From assembly GCA_902362725.1 (NCBI GenBank), contig CABIXM010000014.1, forward strand, positions 24,194 through 88,193: DNA of 64,000 nucleotides, in the 5' to 3' direction. This document shows positions 51,778 to 59,903 of this stretch, piece after piece (position 1 is the first letter of the stretch; the number at the start of each line of letters is the position of its first letter). This stretch comes from Clostridiaceae bacterium. Its GTDB lineage: Bacteria; Bacillota; Clostridia; Lachnospirales; Lachnospiraceae. Made by a program: the position numbers and the translations under genes. The notes under the pieces are model-generated. The model was not told the DNA's origin. It worked only from the letters and a program-made list of their open reading frames with translations, and searched no databases.

Positions 51778-52545
51778 ATGTGTGAATTATTTGGCCTGAG
51801 CAGTGCCGAAAAAGTAAATTGCAATGAGCTTCTGGGAACCTTCTTCAGCCACGGAGAAACCAATCCGGACGGTTGGGGACTGTCTCTCTTTGACGGGAAT
51901 TCCGCATCCATCGAAAAGGAACCCATATCTTCAGCGGAAAGCGTCTATCTGAAGCATCGTCTCAGCGACGAGATCACCGAGGACGTGGTTCTGGCCCATA
52001 TCCGCAAGGCTTCCAAGGGCGGCCTGGAATACAGGAACTGCCATCCCTTCAAGAGACGGGACGCTTCCGGACGCCTGTGGACGCTGATTCACAACGGCAC
52101 CATCTTCGAAAGCGCCCTGGTGGACGCCTACATTGGAAAACAGCATGGCGGTACTGACAGCGAGCGGATTCTGTACTACCTGATCGATCAGGTGGACGCG
52201 GCCATCGCGAAAAAGGGCGGCGAGCTGACCGACAAAGAACGCTTCGACACCGTAAATCAGGTCATCCGCGACATTACCCCGGAGAACAAGGTCAATCTTC
52301 TGATTTATGACGGCGATTTGTTCTACGCCCATACAAACTTCTACGAGACCCTGTTCCGTCTGCAGAAAGGCGAGACACTGGTAGTAGCCACCAAGCCCCT
52401 GACCGATGACCCGGCCTGGGAAAAAGTCCCCATGAGCACTCCGTTGGCCTACCGGAAGGGAAGGCTGGTCTTTGAAGCCGAACCTCATCCCTATGAGTTT
52501 ATCGATAAGGAACCGCGGGATATCGAGTACACGAAGCCGCTCTAA
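51778..52545 (+). CDS. Class II glutamine amidotransferase (YafJ-like)
   Basis: 255 aa. N-terminal Cys nucleophile C2 after the start Met (MCELFGLSS), HIRKAS, and NGTIF with the oxyanion Asn. Only the glutaminase (Gn-AT_II) domain is present, with no synthase partner fused. Its amide receiver is unknown. Confidence 0.9.
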   Translation: MCELFGLSSAEKVNCNELLGTFFSHGETNPDGWGLSLFDGNSASIEKEPISSAESVYLKHRLSDEITEDVVLAHIRKASKGGLEYRNCHPFKRRDASGRLWTLIHNGTIFESALVDAYIGKQHGGTDSERILYYLIDQVDAAIAKKGGELTDKERFDTVNQVIRDITPENKVNLLIYDGDLFYAHTNFYETLFRLQKGETLVVATKPLTDDPAWEKVPMSTPLAYRKGRLVFEAEPHPYEFIDKEPRDIEYTKPL

Positions 52546-52642
52546 AAAACGAAAGTAAAATATGAAAAATTGCTTGACAAACATAATTCCATCATGTAGA
52601 ATATCACTGTTGTGACACATGAAAGTTATGTGAAAGCAATTT

Positions 52643-52715
<73 letters not shown>

Positions 52716-52723
52716 TGTACGGA

Positions 52724-52798
52724 GCACTTGGCGAGGTATTCTCGAGTCTAGTGCGAAGACACACCTGGACACTTGGCAAGGTTCTTTCGAGCCTAGTG
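52724..52798 (+). repeat. Two tandem near-copies of a 30-nt hairpin between tRNA genes
   Basis: Copy 1 at 52724-52754 (GCACTTGG ... CTAGTGC) and copy 2 at 52770-52798 (CACTTGGC ... GCCTAGTG) have the same order, with a period near 46 bases. Each can form a stem. Their sequence outside the arms is also shared (CACTTGGC/AGG). Confidence 0.7.
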
Positions 52799-52828
52799 AC
52801 CACGGTGCATCCTTATATTTTTTCATTT

Positions 52829-52899
52829 GCGGGTGTAGTTCAATGGTAGAACACCAGCCTTCCAAGCTGGATACGTGGGTTCGATTCCCATCACCCGCT
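52829..52899 (+). tRNA. tRNA-Gly(TCC)
   Basis: 71 nt. Acceptor GCGGGTG/CACCCGC, anticodon loop CTTCCAA gives TCC, T-arm GGTTCGATTCC. No CCA encoded. Confidence 0.96.
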
Positions 52900-53020
52900 T
52901 ATTTTTATGCCCAAATTTAAGTAGAGCAGGTGATGGGAATCGAACCTTCGGTTCGTTCTCCGCTCCGGTCGGTGCTAAACAGGTGCCGCTGGCACATTCT
53001 TTTTTAGTTTTAAAACCCCG
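52878..53020. repeat. Inverted copy of the tRNA-Gly T-arm, followed by GC-rich repeat-like tract
   Basis: 52929-52946 is the exact reverse complement of tRNA-Gly 52878-52895 (18 of 18). The following 70 bases (CGGTTCGTTCTCCGCTCCGG to the T-run near 53000) are GC-rich, end in TTTTTT and do not look coding. Confidence 0.65.
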
Positions 53021-53084
53021 ATTGACGGCGCCAGAACATTGCAGTAAACTATTCGTGATTAGAAAGAACGAGGAGGACGCATCT

Positions 53085-54047
53085 ATGGCAATTTCATATG
53101 GAAAAATGGTAATCATCGGCGCTGGTAAGGTGGGAAGCGCGATTTTGAATTCGGTTCTGCGGATGAATATCCTGGATGAGATCGTGGTGGTGAACCGCAA
53201 CCAGAAAAAGGCCCTGGGCGAGGTGCTGGACGCCAGCCATACCACGGCGTTCGCTTACAGCGCCAACGCGAACATCCATGTGGGCGGCTACGAGGAGTGC
53301 GCGGACGCCCAGATCATCGTGGTGACTGCAGGCCCCAGCATCCAGCCGGGTAATTCCCGGGACCGCATGGTGCTTCTGGAGAAAAATGTCAACGTCATGA
53401 ATGATATCATGGAGCAGATCACCCACTACACCCGGGAGGCTATCATCATTGTAGTATCCAATCCGCTGGACATCCTGACCTACATTGCCCAGAAGAAATT
53501 CGACTATCCGGCCAATAAGATCTTCGGTACAGGCACTTTGCTTGATACCGCCCGTTTCAATAAAATGCTGGGCGACCTCTGCGGCGTGGATGCCAAGAAC
53601 GTGACCGGTTTCGTGCTGGGCGAGCACGGCTCCACCTCCTTTATCCCCTGGAATACTGTGAACATCGTGGGTGTGCCGTTTTCGGAATTTGAGAAACAGT
53701 TTGAATTAAAGGAAAAACTCGACAAAGAAAAGCTGCTCCATGATACGAAGGTCATCGGCCTGGATATCGTAGAGCTGAAGGGTTACACCAGCTCCGGCGT
53801 GGCCTTAAGCGCCTGCCGTCTGATCGGCAGCATTGTCCGCAACGAGAAATCTGTGGTGCCTGTCTCCACGGTGCTGTCAGGCCAGTACGGCCTCACCGGA
53901 GCAGCCATGAGCCTGCCCTGCGTCATTTCCAAGAACGGCATCGACCGGGTACTGGAGCTGCCCCTGGACGAGCAGGGAAAGAGCGACCTGCAGAAGTGCT
54001 ATGAGCATCTGCGGACGGCCATCGAGAGCGTGTATACAGAAGCATGA
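53085..54047 (+). CDS. L-lactate/malate dehydrogenase family enzyme
   Basis: 320 aa NAD-dependent dehydrogenase. Rossmann VVIIGAGKVGSAIL-type motif (MVIIGAGKVGSAIL), NPLDILTYIA and catalytic His in LGEHGSTSFIPW. The substrate loop reads GPSIQPGNSRDRM and differs from classical LDH (NQKPGETR), so an L-2-hydroxy-acid substrate such as L-2-hydroxyisocaproate is possible. Start at 53085 with AGGAGG; upstream in-frame codons run through the repeat tract and are not coding. Confidence 0.88.
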   Translation: MAISYGKMVIIGAGKVGSAILNSVLRMNILDEIVVVNRNQKKALGEVLDASHTTAFAYSANANIHVGGYEECADAQIIVVTAGPSIQPGNSRDRMVLLEKNVNVMNDIMEQITHYTREAIIIVVSNPLDILTYIAQKKFDYPANKIFGTGTLLDTARFNKMLGDLCGVDAKNVTGFVLGEHGSTSFIPWNTVNIVGVPFSEFEKQFELKEKLDKEKLLHDTKVIGLDIVELKGYTSSGVALSACRLIGSIVRNEKSVVPVSTVLSGQYGLTGAAMSLPCVISKNGIDRVLELPLDEQGKSDLQKCYEHLRTAIESVYTEA

Positions 54048-54057
54048 GTCATTAGGT

Positions 54058-54092
54058 ACCGCCAGTCATAAAGAGGACTGGCGGTAATTTTA
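54058..54092 (+). terminator. Terminator of LDH-family gene
   Basis: ACCGCCAGTC pairs with GACTGGCGGT around eight bases, then AATTTTAT. Confidence 0.85.
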
Positions 54093-54217
54093 TGTAACAG
54101 TTTGATTGCTATAAATTTATGTACTACTAAGAATTTCTCAGGAGTTATGTAGTCATATTTTAAATAGGTAATCTGGGTAAAAATTTGGTAAATTCCTGTA
54201 TACAATGTATAAATCTA

Positions 54218-54246
54218 TATACAGACCTGATGGTATATGATATAAT
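54218..54246 (+). promoter_or_regulatory. Folate operon promoter
   Basis: TATACA (54218-54223), 17 bases, TATAAT (54241-54246), about 35 bases before the riboswitch P1. The 120 bases between this and the LDH terminator are AT-rich and show nothing clear. Confidence 0.6.
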
Positions 54247-54279
54247 GCCCTTTGGTAACAATTTACAACAATAGAATAA

Positions 54280-54382
54280 TATGCAAAATAGGTTTTCATG
54301 CGTCAAGTGTTCAGCGGATGGGGAGTTGCCGCCGAAACGAAAAGTTCATCTTACGGTATGGAGACCGCACCCGTTGCAGCAA
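54280..54382 (+). promoter_or_regulatory. THF riboswitch upstream of folE
   Basis: Conserved core GCGTCAAGTG, GGATGGGGAGTTG and AACGAA occurs in the order seen in THF aptamers. P2 is a 10-bp helix GGTTTTCATG (54291-54300) with TATGGAGACC (54357-54366); P3 has GCGG/CCGC plus TTC/GAA; P1 is TGCAA (54282-54286) with TTGCA. An additional CGGT-ACCG helix lies in the J region. Regulates folate synthesis by tetrahydrofolate. The expression platform is not clear; an SD-sequestering step is possible, as CAGC and GCTG flank the folE SD. Confidence 0.82.
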
Positions 54383-54465
54383 TATAAGATTAAATGAACA
54401 GTGTCTCATATTGTGAAGGGATATTTTCGTCATATGTTCTGTCACAGCCTGGAGGTGCTGTTTTT

Positions 54466-55023
54466 ATGATGGATTATGAGAAAATCAAGGCCGGAGTCCA
54501 GCTTATGCTGGAGGGAATCGGCGAGGATGTAACAAGAGAAGGCTTATTGGAGACGCCGGATCGGATTGCGCGTATGTGCGCTGAGATCTACGGCGGCCTG
54601 TACGAGGATGCGTCGGTGCATCTGAAAAAACAATTCACAGTCGAGCGGAACGACATCGTAGTAGAGAAGGATATCACCTTCTATTCCGTGTGTGAACATC
54701 ATTTACTCCCCTTTTACGGAAAAGCGCATATCGGGTATATACCGAACGGTAAGGTAGTAGGCTTAAGCAAGCTGGCCCGTACCGTAGATGTATTTGCCAG
54801 AAGACCCCAGATTCAGGAGAAGCTCACGTCCCAGATCGCGGATGCGCTGGAGGAAAGCCTGGCTCCCCAGGGTGTTATCGTTATGCTGGAGGCTGAGCAC
54901 ATGTGTATGACCATGCGCGGCATCAAAAAGCCCGGCAGCAAGACCGTCACCATGGTGACCACCGGCTGCTTTGAGAATAATTTTGAGCTGCAGAATCGTT
55001 TTCTGAGCATGGTGCGTCAGTAA
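54466..55023 (+). CDS. folE: GTP cyclohydrolase I
   Basis: Converts GTP to 7,8-dihydroneopterin triphosphate. 185 aa from ATG 54466, with GGAGG ten bases upstream; a start at 54394 would put the riboswitch's platform into the protein. Zn ligands in CEHHLLPF and CMTMRG; signature [15 protein letters not shown]. Stop overlaps the HD gene (TAATG). Confidence 0.96.
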   Translation: MMDYEKIKAGVQLMLEGIGEDVTREGLLETPDRIARMCAEIYGGLYEDASVHLKKQFTVERNDIVVEKDITFYSVCEHHLLPFYGKAHIGYIPNGKVVGLSKLARTVDVFARRPQIQEKLTSQIADALEESLAPQGVIVMLEAEHMCMTMRGIKKPGSKTVTMVTTGCFENNFELQNRFLSMVRQ

Positions 55024-55508
55024 TGGGCGGCATGGAGCGCGTAAACCGGATCTGGAATCACCCGGCCTATCAGGAGGCCCTGGGAAAGCTGACGGCCTAC
55101 GAGGCAGAGCGGGAATTCTGCCGCCATACGCCGGAGCATTTTCTTGCTGTGGCCCGCCTGACTTATCTGCTTGCCCTGGAACAGGGGGTAGAAGCTGATA
55201 AGGAAATCATCTATGCGGCCGGACTTCTGCACGATATGGGTAGATACCTTCAATATGAAAATGGGACGCCCCACGACGAAGCAGGTGTCATGCTGGCCGG
55301 GCCCATTTTGCAGGAATGCGGTTTTTCGGAAGGCGAGAGCGCCGAAGTGCTGAAGCTCATCGGAAGCCACCGTACCCAAAGCGACGCGAGGGATCTGCCG
55401 GGATTGTTTTACCGGGCGGATAAGCTGTCGCGGAGCTGCTTTCTGTGTCCGGCCCAGGAGGATTGCAACTGGCCGGAGGAAAAAAAGAACCTGGAGATTC
55501 GATTATAA
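55023..55508 (+). CDS. HD domain phosphohydrolase in folate operon
   Basis: 161 aa. Metal site H...HD...D: FCRHTPEHFLAVAR, AGLLHDMGRY and SHRTQSD; also HDEAG. The C-terminus bears SCFLCPAQEDCNW (CxxC-x5-C). Placed between folE and folP, coupled to folE. Folate synthesis needs removal of phosphates from dihydroneopterin triphosphate, and no Nudix FolQ is in the operon, so this is a candidate for that step (inference). A general nucleotide phosphohydrolase is the alternative. Confidence 0.88.
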   Translation: MGGMERVNRIWNHPAYQEALGKLTAYEAEREFCRHTPEHFLAVARLTYLLALEQGVEADKEIIYAAGLLHDMGRYLQYENGTPHDEAGVMLAGPILQECGFSEGESAEVLKLIGSHRTQSDARDLPGLFYRADKLSRSCFLCPAQEDCNWPEEKKNLEIRL

Positions 55509-55511
55509 CCC

Positions 55512-55589
55512 GGAAAGGAGAGTGGCTGTTCCTGATAACTGGAAGCGCTGAGCGCCGAGGGCACAGAACAGCTACAGTGAAAATGTATG
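55512..55589 (+). promoter_or_regulatory. SD-hairpin-start arrangement before folP
   Basis: GGAAAGGAG (55512-55520) is 66 bases from the folP ATG, but GTGGCTGTTC (55522-55531) and GAACAGCTAC (55566-55575) fold a ten-pair stem (one G-U) enclosing GCGC-TGA-GCGC. Looping out leaves only about 12 bases between SD and ATG, a workable spacing. No other SD lies near the ATG. Confidence 0.55.
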
Positions 55590-56402
55590 AAAATCGGAAC
55601 CAAAGAATTCGACGTAAAGAATAAAACCTATATCATGGGAATCCTGAATGTGACCCCGGATTCCTTTTCCGACGGCGGAAAATGGAACCACATGGACGCA
55701 GCTCTGGCCCATGCGGAGGAGATGATCCGCGAGGGCACCGCCATTCTGGATATCGGCGGCGAGTCTACCCGTCCCGGTCACCAGCAGATTACCGAGGAAG
55801 AGGAAATCGAGAGGGTAGCCCCGGTCATCGAGGCAGTGAAAGCCCGTTTTGACATACCCGTATCCATCGATTCCTACAAGGCGAAGGTGGCGGCAGCAGC
55901 CATCGAAGCGGGAGCCGATCTGGTCAATGATATCTGGGGTCTCAAATACGACCCGGAGATGGCCGGACTCATTGCCCGCACCGGAGTGGCCTGCTGTCTG
56001 ATGCACAATAAGAACAATACAGAGTATCAGGATTTCTACCCGGATATGCTGCAGGAAACCGCGGAGTGCGTAAAGCTTGCGAAGGAAGCGGGTATCGCCG
56101 ACGATAAGATTATCCTTGACCCGGGCGTAGGCTTTGGAAAAAATTACGAGCAGAATCTGGAGACCATTTTACATATGGAGCGGTTCCATGAGCTGGGATA
56201 TCCCATGCTGCTTGGTACATCGCGTAAATCCGTTATCGGTCTGACCCTGGATCTGCCGGCGGATCAGAGAGTAGAGGGAACCCTGGTGACGACCGTGATG
56301 GCTGTGATGAAAAAGTATGCTTTTGTCCGGGTTCACGACATCAAAGAAAATCAGCGCACGATCCGGATGACCGAGGCGATTCTGAAAGCAGGAGAGAACT
56401 AA
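55587..56402 (+). CDS. folP: Dihydropteroate synthase
   Basis: 271 aa TIM barrel; joins 6-hydroxymethyl-dihydropterin pyrophosphate to p-aminobenzoate. MGILNVTPDSFSDGGK and AILDIGGESTRPG are the two signatures; DPGVGFGKNYEQN and LGTSRKSVIG (sulfonamide pocket) are present. No mutation obvious in the loop 1 and 2 motifs. Confidence 0.96.
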   Translation: MKIGTKEFDVKNKTYIMGILNVTPDSFSDGGKWNHMDAALAHAEEMIREGTAILDIGGESTRPGHQQITEEEEIERVAPVIEAVKARFDIPVSIDSYKAKVAAAAIEAGADLVNDIWGLKYDPEMAGLIARTGVACCLMHNKNNTEYQDFYPDMLQETAECVKLAKEAGIADDKIILDPGVGFGKNYEQNLETILHMERFHELGYPMLLGTSRKSVIGLTLDLPADQRVEGTLVTTVMAVMKKYAFVRVHDIKENQRTIRMTEAILKAGEN

Positions 56403-57215
56403 ATGGATAAAATACAGATTAAAAACTTGGAAATATTTGCCAATCACGGCGTATTCCCGGAGGAAAATAAGCTGGGACAGAAATTTGTCATTTCCGCAAC
56501 CCTTTACACCTCCACCCGGAAGGCGGGAAAGACGGACGATTTGACTGCCTCCATTCATTACGGCGAGGTCAGCCAGTTTATCACAAAATTTGTTCAGGAG
56601 CACACCTGGAAGCTGCTGGAAACGGTGGTGGAGCAGCTGGCGGAAGCCATGCTTCTGAACATCCCCCATCTGGAAAAGGTGGAGCTGGAGATTAAAAAGC
56701 CCTGGGCTCCTGTGGGACTGCCCCTGGAGACCGTGTCTGTCTCCATCGAGCGGGGTTGGCACACCGCCTACATCGCTATGGGATCTAACATGGGTGACAA
56801 AAAAGCTTATCTGGACATGAGCGTGCTTGGACTGCAGCTCACGAAAGGCTGTATCGTAGAAACAGTGGCCGATTATCTGGCCACCGAGCCCTACGGCTAC
56901 ACCGATCAGGACGAATTTCTGAACAGCGTCATGAAGATCCGGACTATCCTGCCGCCTCACGAACTCCTGAATCGTCTCCACGAGCTGGAGCAGGAAGCCA
57001 ACCGGGTTCGCGTCATCCACTGGGGTCCCCGGACACTGGATCTGGACATCCTCCTGTACGACGACCTGATCCTCGATGACGAGGAGCTTCACATCCCCCA
57101 CATCGAGATGCACAAGCGGGATTTCGTGCTGATTCCGTTGGCGCAGATCGCGCCCTGGGTTCGTCATCCGGTGTACAATCAGACGGTGCAGGAGTTGTTG
57201 GATAGACTGAAATAA
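56403..57215 (+). CDS. folK: Bifunctional dihydroneopterin aldolase / HPPK
   Basis: 270 aa fusion. Residues 1-118 are FolB (IQIKNLEIFANHGVFPEENK, SIHYGEVSQFI), 120-270 are FolK (AYIAMGSNMGDK, signature HWGPRTLDLDIL, LHIPHIEMHKRDFVLIPL). Starts directly after folP. Order E-HD-P-BK fits a streamlined operon. Confidence 0.95.
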   Translation: MDKIQIKNLEIFANHGVFPEENKLGQKFVISATLYTSTRKAGKTDDLTASIHYGEVSQFITKFVQEHTWKLLETVVEQLAEAMLLNIPHLEKVELEIKKPWAPVGLPLETVSVSIERGWHTAYIAMGSNMGDKKAYLDMSVLGLQLTKGCIVETVADYLATEPYGYTDQDEFLNSVMKIRTILPPHELLNRLHELEQEANRVRVIHWGPRTLDLDILLYDDLILDDEELHIPHIEMHKRDFVLIPLAQIAPWVRHPVYNQTVQELLDRLK

Positions 57216-57224
57216 GAGTATTAC

Positions 57225-57262
57225 AAAACCCCAGATACCTATCAATTTGTATCTGGGGTTTT
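57225..57262. terminator. Terminator between folate operon and LigM-like gene
   Basis: AAAACCCCAGATAC pairs with GTATCTGGGGTTTT. Symmetric A and T runs permit action on both strands. Confidence 0.9.
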
Positions 57263-57266
57263 AAAA

Positions 57267-58598
57267 TTAGAATACCGGGTGCGGAATTTTTTCCACATCG
57301 AAGGTTTCATTGCGCATTTCTTCGTTATAATAGGGGAATGGAGCAACTTTTACACGAATAGGCTGAGCTGAAAGAGGAGTGCTTCCCCACATAACAGTGT
57401 ATTCGTCCCCTACATTAGCATATTCACGGTTTATAAATGCAAGTGAAATCATATTTCCGTGATAAAAATCTCGCTCGCGACCGGAAGCTACGCCTATCAT
57501 TTGGTTGCCATTCATAACTTTGCTGATAACAAAAAAGTCTAAAAGAGCTCCATCTGCGATATTAGAAATATCATCCCATGGCATTACAGGGGTTCCTGTA
57601 AACTGAGAAGCGAATGCTTTTCCAATATCTTCCGCATTCCATTCCAACGTAACAACAGTACGGGCAGGAGCCTTAGCCATTTCCTGAAGTGCTTTTTTAC
57701 CGATAAAGTCATGATCCCAGTTAATAAGATAATCCCATTTTACATCGTAGGGGTTAACAAAACCATTTTCGATATCATCAGCGGCACTTCCATGGAAATT
57801 GTACTGACAGAATTGTGTATTCCATCCGCAGTGTTCAATGACATATTGCTTCATTTTTTCATCATTTAATAAAAATGGATAGTAGAAATGAATGTACTGA
57901 TTCGGATAACCTCCCTGCGTATGGTTTCTGCAGTAATTCATCATTCCCAGACGTTTTAGTCCGTACTCTTCTCCGGCCTGAGCAATTGCCTCATAGACTT
58001 CCCCTACTTTATTCATATCCCCATGCATTTCATATGCAAGGCAGCCGGACATGCCTAAGCGATGGATGGTTGTTTTTACACCGGCTATTTCGATTTCTGT
58101 ATGTTTGGCAAATTTAAGACTATGTAAATCTTTCCCGGAAACCTTTTCCATAATCTCAAGAGAGCGAGGTCCGTCAATCTGGATAAAAAATTCATCAGTA
58201 ACCCATCTTCCCTGTACATCATATCCCAGGGTTTCAACATAGTATGCCAGAACAGGGGCGAGCCAGTATGTCAGATACCGGTTTTCATCTACGCGCATCA
58301 TAACACCGTCTGCCAGCATCTGCCCTTTTTCGTTACACATAATTGTATGACGGGAACCGCCGACTTTCAGAGTAGAGTAGTCGCGATTAACGCTGACATA
58401 ATTCATCAGTTTTACAACATCTGGTCCGGACAATTCGTACACTGGAGAGCAGTTCAAAAAATTACCGAGCCATGCTCCGTTTCTGCATGCAAGCAGTTCT
58501 TCCTGCGGAGAGCTGTACAGCATGGGGACGTAATAGTCATTTCCCCAATTCATTAAAAGAAGGGCGTGGCTGTTCACAAGATTGTTAATTTTAAACAT
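57267..58598 (-). CDS. LigM-like, THF-dependent O-demethylase (GcvT family)
   Basis: 443 aa, GcvT-fold, folate-binding. Unlike GcvT (about 365 aa), it has the pattern known from vanillate/syringate demethylases LigM and DesA: DIENGFVNPYDVKW, INWDHDFIGKKALQEM and VVTLEWNAEDIGKAFASQF. Predicted to move a methyl group from a methoxy substrate (perhaps aromatic) to tetrahydrofolate without a corrinoid protein. Codons are AT-rich compared with the folate genes. The LysR gene diverges upstream and the folate operon converges downstream. Confidence 0.85.
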   Translation of the reverse strand: MFKINNLVNSHALLLMNWGNDYYVPMLYSSPQEELLACRNGAWLGNFLNCSPVYELSGPDVVKLMNYVSVNRDYSTLKVGGSRHTIMCNEKGQMLADGVMMRVDENRYLTYWLAPVLAYYVETLGYDVQGRWVTDEFFIQIDGPRSLEIMEKVSGKDLHSLKFAKHTEIEIAGVKTTIHRLGMSGCLAYEMHGDMNKVGEVYEAIAQAGEEYGLKRLGMMNYCRNHTQGGYPNQYIHFYYPFLLNDEKMKQYVIEHCGWNTQFCQYNFHGSAADDIENGFVNPYDVKWDYLINWDHDFIGKKALQEMAKAPARTVVTLEWNAEDIGKAFASQFTGTPVMPWDDISNIADGALLDFFVISKVMNGNQMIGVASGRERDFYHGNMISLAFINREYANVGDEYTVMWGSTPLSAQPIRVKVAPFPYYNEEMRNETFDVEKIPHPVF

Positions 58599-58683
58599 AT
58601 TGTTACCTCCTGTTTTAATTTTTCGGTTTTGATATTTTAATTATAGTAAAGGTGTCAGAGAAAGAGAAATGCTGGTTTTGGGC

Positions 58684-58712
58684 TCTATTTATGTTGACAC
58701 GTTATAAATAGA
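58684..58712. promoter_or_regulatory. LysR operator and divergent promoter region
   Basis: Inverted repeat TCTATTTAT (58684-58692) / ATAAATAGA (58704-58712), 11-base gap: the T-N11-A LysR box class. It contains TTGACA (58694-58699), with TATAAT at 58718-58723 after 18 bases for the LysR gene; a minus-strand TATAAT at 58640-58645 fits the demethylase gene. Confidence 0.78.
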
Positions 58713-58742
58713 ACTCATATAATGAAAGAGAGGATGGAAACT

Positions 58743-59621
58743 ATGATAAAAATAAGCTATTTGCGGGAATTTGTATTATTAGCGGAAACGCTAAATTTCT
58801 CTAAAACAGCAGAAAAAAGTTATATTACACAACCGGCGTTGAGTCGTCATCTGGCGCTCCTGGAAGATGAGATGGGGGCAACGCTTATGGAACGGACGAC
58901 GAGAAAGGTTTCTCTGACACCGGCTGGAAAGACGGTATATGAAGCGTTTCGATATATGCTGGAAATATATAGTCAGACGCAGGAAAAGGCACATGAACTT
59001 TCAGCGCAAAGCAGGGGAAGACTTGTTGTGAATAGTCCGTATTACTGGACGGGTGATTTTACAGAGCCTCTGATTCGTTTATTTCAAGCTCAATATCCAG
59101 AGTGTGAGATTACAATACAGTCATGCCAGCCCATAGATGGTTTTGATGGATTAAAAAAGGGGCTTTGTGATATATTTATTTCAATGGAAATGCCGGAAGT
59201 GTCTCCGATAATGAATAAGATTGCAATTTCCCGGGAGGAAGTAAGAGCCTTTATGCCGGATACGCATTTGTTGTGTAAAAAAGAATGTGTCGATTATACA
59301 GATTTAAATGGACAAAAATATCTTTATTTAAAAGGTTTTGAGTATTGGAAGGATAGAATTCTGCAAGAATTACTGGCGGAGCAAATTTATCCGTCTGCAA
59401 TTATTCCTTGTGATCAGGTTGAGGAGTTGGGAATGAGGTTACAAAGAGAAAATGCAGTTGCACTTTTGCCGTATTGTATTCGTCATATGAATCGTTCCTA
59501 CATTGTGAGCCGTCCTTTGAAAAAACCATTTTGGGTTGAAATGTATGTTTATTACGAACAAAATACGAAAAATCCGGCAGTTTCCGCATTTGTTGATCTG
59601 TTTTGCACAGAAAAAGAGTGA
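58743..59621 (+). CDS. LysR family regulator
   Basis: 292 aa. HTH YLREFVLLAETLNFSKTAEK and SYITQPALSRHLALLEDEMG at 5-45, effector domain after 90. Start 58743 follows GAGAGG; the ATG at 58722 overlaps the -10 box of its own promoter and is excluded. Presumably activates the LigM-like gene in response to its substrate. Confidence 0.92.
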   Translation: MIKISYLREFVLLAETLNFSKTAEKSYITQPALSRHLALLEDEMGATLMERTTRKVSLTPAGKTVYEAFRYMLEIYSQTQEKAHELSAQSRGRLVVNSPYYWTGDFTEPLIRLFQAQYPECEITIQSCQPIDGFDGLKKGLCDIFISMEMPEVSPIMNKIAISREEVRAFMPDTHLLCKKECVDYTDLNGQKYLYLKGFEYWKDRILQELLAEQIYPSAIIPCDQVEELGMRLQRENAVALLPYCIRHMNRSYIVSRPLKKPFWVEMYVYYEQNTKNPAVSAFVDLFCTEKE

Positions 59622-59670
59622 ATGTCGGTACAGTTCGCTGGGGGCTGGAATACAGTTTTGTAGAAAGAAC

Positions 59671-59719
59671 AAAAAGAGCAACGAGTTTACATAAGATAAC
59701 TCGCTGCTCTTTTTCTTTT
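59671..59719. terminator. Bidirectional terminator, LysR / tRNA-Ser
   Basis: AAAAAGAGCAACGAGTT pairs with AACTCGCTGCTCTTTTT (one bulge). Confidence 0.9.
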
Positions 59720-59721
59720 AG

Positions 59722-59810
59722 CGGAGGAGGAGGGATTTGAACCCTCGCGCCGGTGCTACCGACCTACTGGTGTTCGAAGCCAGACCCTTCAGCCACTTGG
59801 GTACTCCTCC
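59722..59810 (-). tRNA. tRNA-Ser(CGA)
   Basis: 89 nt type II tRNA with long variable arm. Acceptor GGAGGAG/CTCCTCC, discriminator G, anticodon loop TTCGAAC gives CGA, T-arm GGTTCAAATCC. No CCA encoded. Confidence 0.94.
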
Positions 59811-59903
59811 ATTGCTGATAACCAGTAAATAATAGTATAATATATTTCTGGGGGATTTTCAAGTGCAGGATTTAAGGTTCGAAGGCAATCTGGCTTCCAT
59901 TTG

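Noticed and set aside
52875..53084. 70-residue extension of the LDH-family protein
   Set aside because: Translates the tRNA-Gly 3' end and a repeat tract; AGGAGG fixes the start at 53085.
59722..59810. tRNA-Sec
   Set aside because: Long variable arm fits, but the anticodon is CGA and the acceptor is 7 bp: serine tRNA.
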